A stretch of 64,000 nucleotides of DNA from Flavobacterium pallidum (GTDB taxonomy: Bacteria; Bacteroidota; Bacteroidia; Flavobacteriales; Flavobacteriaceae), in the NCBI RefSeq assembly GCF_003097535.1, contig NZ_CP029187.1, positions 2,046,001 to 2,110,000 of the forward strand, in the 5' to 3' direction. Numbering within the stretch: position 1 is the stretch's first letter; each line of letters begins with the position of its first letter. The position numbers and the translations under genes are program-made. A model generated the notes under the pieces. The model saw nothing but the letters and a program-made list of their open reading frames with translations. It searched no databases and was not told the origin of the DNA. Positions 61,784 to 64,000 of the stretch are shown here, one piece after another.

Positions 61784-61791
61784 TAACTTTG
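61784..61791 (+). promoter_or_regulatory. TAnnTTTG promoter box of the VOC gene
   Basis: TAACTTTG matches the -7 consensus perfectly. It gives a leader of about 40 bases to ATG 61840 or about 13 bases to ATG 61810. Confidence 0.45.
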
Positions 61792-61839
61792 TCATATCAA
61801 ATTAAAAGAATGAATCACAACCTTTTAAATCTTAAAAAA

Positions 61840-62328
61840 ATGATACACACAGGAAAACTGATCAGCCCGTTTTTATGGTTTGATCAAAATGCAGAAGAAG
61901 CCGCGAAGTTTTACACCGGCTTCTTTAAAAATTCAGAAATCAAGTCGGTAACACATTACCCGCCAAACGGCCCGGCGCCTGAAGGCAGCGTGATGACGGT
62001 GACATTCGAACTGGACGGGCAGGAATTCACGGGATTAAATGGTGGTCCGGCCTTTAAATTTACAGAAGCGGTATCTTTCGTAGTGAACTGCGAAACCCAG
62101 CAGGAAATTGATTATTACTGGGATGCGCTTATTGAAGGCGGCGAATCTTCAGCCTGCGGCTGGCTTAAGGACAAATACAGATTATCATGGCAAATCTGCC
62201 CCGTACAGCTGTATGACATGTACACTTCTGGCAACAGTGAAGGCATCAACCGTGCATTCCAGGCGATGATGCAAATGGTAAAGCTTGATCTTCAAAAACT
62301 TCAGGATGCTTTTGACGGCAATTCATGA
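61840..62328 (+). CDS. VOC-family (PhnB/3-demethylubiquinone-methyltransferase-like) protein
   Basis: A 162-residue protein. It starts MIHTGKLISPFLWFDQNAEEAAKFYTGFF and continues with FELDGQEFTGLNGGPAFKFTEAVSFVVNC and DYYWDALIEGG, then KYRLSWQICP. This is the pattern of the PF06983 group of vicinal-oxygen-chelate proteins. The enzyme activity is unproven in most members. ATG 61840 gives the family N terminus; ATG 61810 is also in frame. It is followed 42 bases later by the SRPBCC gene. Confidence 0.85.
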   Translation: MIHTGKLISPFLWFDQNAEEAAKFYTGFFKNSEIKSVTHYPPNGPAPEGSVMTVTFELDGQEFTGLNGGPAFKFTEAVSFVVNCETQQEIDYYWDALIEGGESSACGWLKDKYRLSWQICPVQLYDMYTSGNSEGINRAFQAMMQMVKLDLQKLQDAFDGNS

Positions 62329-62333
62329 TGACC

Positions 62334-62363
62334 ATCTCAATTCTCAATACTCACATCTCAATA
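62334..62363. repeat. Heptad spacer repeat
   Basis: CTCAATT-CTCAATA-CTCACAT-CTCAATA is four near-identical heptamers filling the gap between the VOC and SRPBCC genes. Confidence 0.6.
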
Positions 62364-62370
62364 TTATCTT

Positions 62371-62781
62371 ATGAAAATTACAGTAAAAACAACAGTCAAC
62401 GCCCCAGTGGAAAAAGTCTGGCAATTGTGGAATAACCCGGACGACATTACCAAATGGTGTTCTCCTTCGCCTGAATGGCATACGCCTAGATCCGAAAACG
62501 ATCTTCGTGAAGGCGGGAGCTTTACCTCGACTATGGCGGCGCGCGATGGCAGCATGTCGTTCGATTTCAAAGGGACTTATACAAAAGTGGACCACAACCG
62601 GTTTATTGCCTATACGATTGAAGATGGCCGTAAAGTTGAAATCACTTTCGAAGGCCAGGCTGGTCAGACCATTTTAACGGAAACCTTTGATGCCGAAAAT
62701 ATTAATCCTGTGGAAATGCAACAGGGCGGCTGGCAGGCCATTTTGGATAATTTCAAAAAATATGCCGAGGCTGGCGTGTAA
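62371..62781 (+). CDS. SRPBCC / AHSA1-domain protein
   Basis: A 136-residue protein matching the START-like AHSA1 fold: VNAPVEKVWQLWNNPDDITKWC, EGGSFTSTM, FDFKGTYTKVD and a final helix GGWQAILDNFKKYAE. Such proteins bind hydrophobic ligands or act as stress proteins. The role here is unknown. It sits with the VOC gene and is probably co-transcribed. A terminator follows. Confidence 0.87.
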   Translation: MKITVKTTVNAPVEKVWQLWNNPDDITKWCSPSPEWHTPRSENDLREGGSFTSTMAARDGSMSFDFKGTYTKVDHNRFIAYTIEDGRKVEITFEGQAGQTILTETFDAENINPVEMQQGGWQAILDNFKKYAEAGV

Positions 62782-62803
62782 ACCCGGTTTCCCCGAACTT
62801 ATA

Positions 62804-62829
62804 AAACCTTCTTTGCGGAAGGTTTTTTT
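62804..62829 (+). terminator. Terminator of the VOC-SRPBCC pair
   Basis: An 8-bp stem (AAACCTTC with GAAGGTTT) with a 6-base loop and T run. Confidence 0.8.
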
Positions 62830-62879
62830 ATTTTGGCTTAAGCCTTAAAACAAAATGGCAAAATGGCATTACATGTCCC

Positions 62880-62895
62880 TACATCAAAAGATGTA
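62880..62895. promoter_or_regulatory. Palindrome TACATC-AAAA-GATGTA
   Basis: A perfect 6-bp inverted repeat with a 4-base spacer lies 37 bases upstream of the -33 box of the small gene at 63004. It may be a regulator site. Confidence 0.3.
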
Positions 62896-62931
62896 TTTTA
62901 CATTAAAACTGTGACATTTACAGCCGTTTTT

Positions 62932-62963
62932 TTTTGATTTCCAGCGTAATTATGCCAAATTTG
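62932..62963 (+). promoter_or_regulatory. Promoter of the small gene at 63004
   Basis: TTTTG at 62932-62936 and CAAATTTG at 62956-62963 are separated by exactly 19 bases. The second box has one mismatch to TAnnTTTG. Confidence 0.5.
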
Positions 62964-63003
62964 TGTAGCTCCGAACCAACAAACACCACTTAAACACAAA
63001 ACC

Positions 63004-63255
63004 ATGGAAGTAATTGCAGTAGAATTAGAAGCCGACGACACCAGGTTTGCACTTGTCTACAAAAAAGTCAATGCCCTGAGCCGCATGCAGAAGGAACGGA
63101 TTAAAAGGACTTACGCCAAGTTTTTCCCTGGACAGGAAATCATTATGATGTATGCCGAAGCCGACAAGCTGCCGCACTATTATGGCAAAGAAGACCTGAT
63201 TGAATGGCTCGTCACGAACAATCACAGGTCAGAGTTTAAAAAGTATACTTTCTGA
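63004..63255 (+). CDS. Small hypothetical protein
   Basis: An 83-residue soluble protein with no signal peptide or membrane helix. It has a basic helix (MQKERIKRTYAKFFPG) and an acidic, aromatic C-terminal half (YAEADKLPHYYGKEDLIEWLVTNNH). I do not recognise the family. Its own promoter and terminator suggest a real, separately controlled gene. Confidence 0.68.
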   Translation: MEVIAVELEADDTRFALVYKKVNALSRMQKERIKRTYAKFFPGQEIIMMYAEADKLPHYYGKEDLIEWLVTNNHRSEFKKYTF

Positions 63256-63280
63256 AGTAATTTTCAGCTTATTGGTTACA

Positions 63281-63307
63281 AAAAAGCCTCCCGAAGGAGG
63301 CTCTTTT
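63281..63307. terminator. Terminator after the small gene
   Basis: A 7-bp stem (AGCCTCC with GGAGGCT) closed by a CGAA tetraloop, flanked by A and T runs. It lies between convergent genes. Confidence 0.85.
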
Positions 63308-63323
63308 AATTACATATATCTGA

Positions 63324-64000
63324 TTAATATGCTGTTTTCTTATTGACGGTCTTCCCATCAACCGAAGTAATCTGGACAATCAGCAGTTGCTGTTCCGCCG
63401 TAAATTGGCTTACCATATAATTTGCTGCATTGATCCCGTTCCTGTTGAAAAGCAATCTTCCGCGGATGTCGAAAATTTTGATATCATCCATCAGGATGCT
63501 GCCAGCGTTGATTACAAGCTGCCCGTTTTGTTTATAAATCACAATACTGTTGGCATCAAGGATCGGTGTTACGTTCAAAGGCGCATTTTGGTACACGATT
63601 TCGAAACGGTTTGCAAAATTTCCGGCAGTCGTTGCGAAAGTATAACCGCCATCTTTAATGTTGTGATATATCCCGGTGAAATTGTCCTTGATGAAAATAT
63701 CCTGCCCTTGTGAAAATAATCCGTCAACATGGTCAAGTGAAATCGTGAAATTGCCATCGGTCATCGCGCGGAAACCCATTGCCACAACATCAGTATCTGC
63801 AAACGGCAACGCTTTCCCCTGGATCGTATAAGGTGTATTATCGATGAGGTTGTAAATTGCGGAACTTTGTCCCTCAATCGATTTTCCGTCAAAAGCAAGG
63901 TCCAGGGCATTTGTAGCACCTTCAATATAACCCACAAGCATTTGACTGATTTTTGAACCATTGACATTCAGGTTTAACCAAATGCGTCCGTCCTCAGTAT
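63324..64000 (-). CDS. T9SS type C protein, 3' part (runs off the window)
   Basis: The frame is open to the right edge, so only the C-terminal 225 residues are seen (from TEDGRIWLNLNV). It aligns along its length with the C terminus of the protein at 49289: IWLNL, QMLVGY-GATN-DL-DG, YTIQGKALPFADTDVVAMGFR, DHVDGLF-QGQDIFI, and a final type C sorting tail ending VNKKTAY. The two genes are clear paralogs. The N-terminal domains and start lie beyond 64000. Confidence 0.85.
   Translation of the reverse strand, partial: TEDGRIWLNLNVNGSKISQMLVGYIEGATNALDLAFDGKSIEGQSSAIYNLIDNTPYTIQGKALPFADTDVVAMGFRAMTDGNFTISLDHVDGLFSQGQDIFIKDNFTGIYHNIKDGGYTFATTAGNFANRFEIVYQNAPLNVTPILDANSIVIYKQNGQLVINAGSILMDDIKIFDIRGRLLFNRNGINAANYMVSQFTAEQQLLIVQITSVDGKTVNKKTAY

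Overview
The window looks like chromosomal DNA of a member of the family Flavobacteriaceae, most likely Flavobacterium or a close relative. Eight predicted proteins carry type IX secretion (T9SS) C-terminal sorting domains. Several genes are preceded by the Bacteroidota promoter pattern (TTTG or TTG, 17-20 bases, then TAnnTTTG), and starts have A-rich upstream sequence instead of Shine-Dalgarno motifs. Lineage markers include BshC (bacillithiol), a eukaryote-like ProRS, a DUF4295 ribosomal-type protein beside rpmB-rpmG, and a BipA/TypA GTPase. No phage, plasmid, insertion sequence or CRISPR array is visible. Genes are densely packed and no gene-free stretch reaches 300 bases.

Layout. 1-8.5 kb: a lipoprotein, an RCC1-repeat secreted protein, a methyltransferase, a Uup-type ABC-F ATPase, a DUF2490 protein, a family 2 glycosyltransferase and a lipoyl E2 acyltransferase. 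8.6-14.5 kb: three tandem delta-60-repeat T9SS cargo genes. 14.6-22.1 kb: housekeeping genes (DEDDh exonuclease, FAH-family protein, Hpt protein, CinA, L28, L33, DUF4295, FtsY, serine hydrolase, lipoprotein, DUF721, Ndk). 22.2-28.8 kb: an eight-module SusE/SusF-like T9SS protein with a LacI-type palindrome upstream, BshC, and a paired leucine-rich-repeat-like protein and T9SS mini-cargo. 28.9-38.6 kb: a radical SAM protein, a two-component system that reads directly into a GH5 mannanase-like gene, a DUF1573 protein, and a CHASE4-type hybrid kinase overlapping a beta-barrel gene. 38.6-49.1 kb: RimO, a FadL-like porin, a Gly/Trp/Tyr-rich lipoprotein, ProS, two tRNA-Glu genes, S20, a PAS kinase with a response regulator, and TypA. 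49.3-64 kb: a 1130-residue T9SS protein, DnaB, AccA, a tailspike-like beta-helix protein, an EamA transporter, an LptF/LptG permease, Tgt, a membrane HEYGH protein, VOC and SRPBCC proteins, a small unknown protein, and the 3' part of a second T9SS type C protein.

How the genes work together. The clearest functional unit is the histidine kinase, OmpR-type regulator and GH5 operon. Its promoter region, shared with the divergent DUF1573 gene, holds three helically phased TTAACAA direct repeats of the kind PhoB/OmpR regulators bind. The secreted T9SS proteins (RCC1, delta-60, SusE/F-like, FN3/lamin-tail) suggest a surface-active, glycan-using lifestyle. Two families of non-coding spacer recur. 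One consists of short heptad-like tandem repeats, often arranged as inverted arms. The other consists of GC-rich elements sharing a GGCTnTCCGC-CTGC core.

I found no single locus that I can claim as a wholly new system. The most original leads are the phased-repeat regulatory region, the heptad spacer elements, the tailspike-like protein without phage context, the Tgt lacking its zinc-site cysteines, and the radical SAM protein with CX4CX2C spacing.
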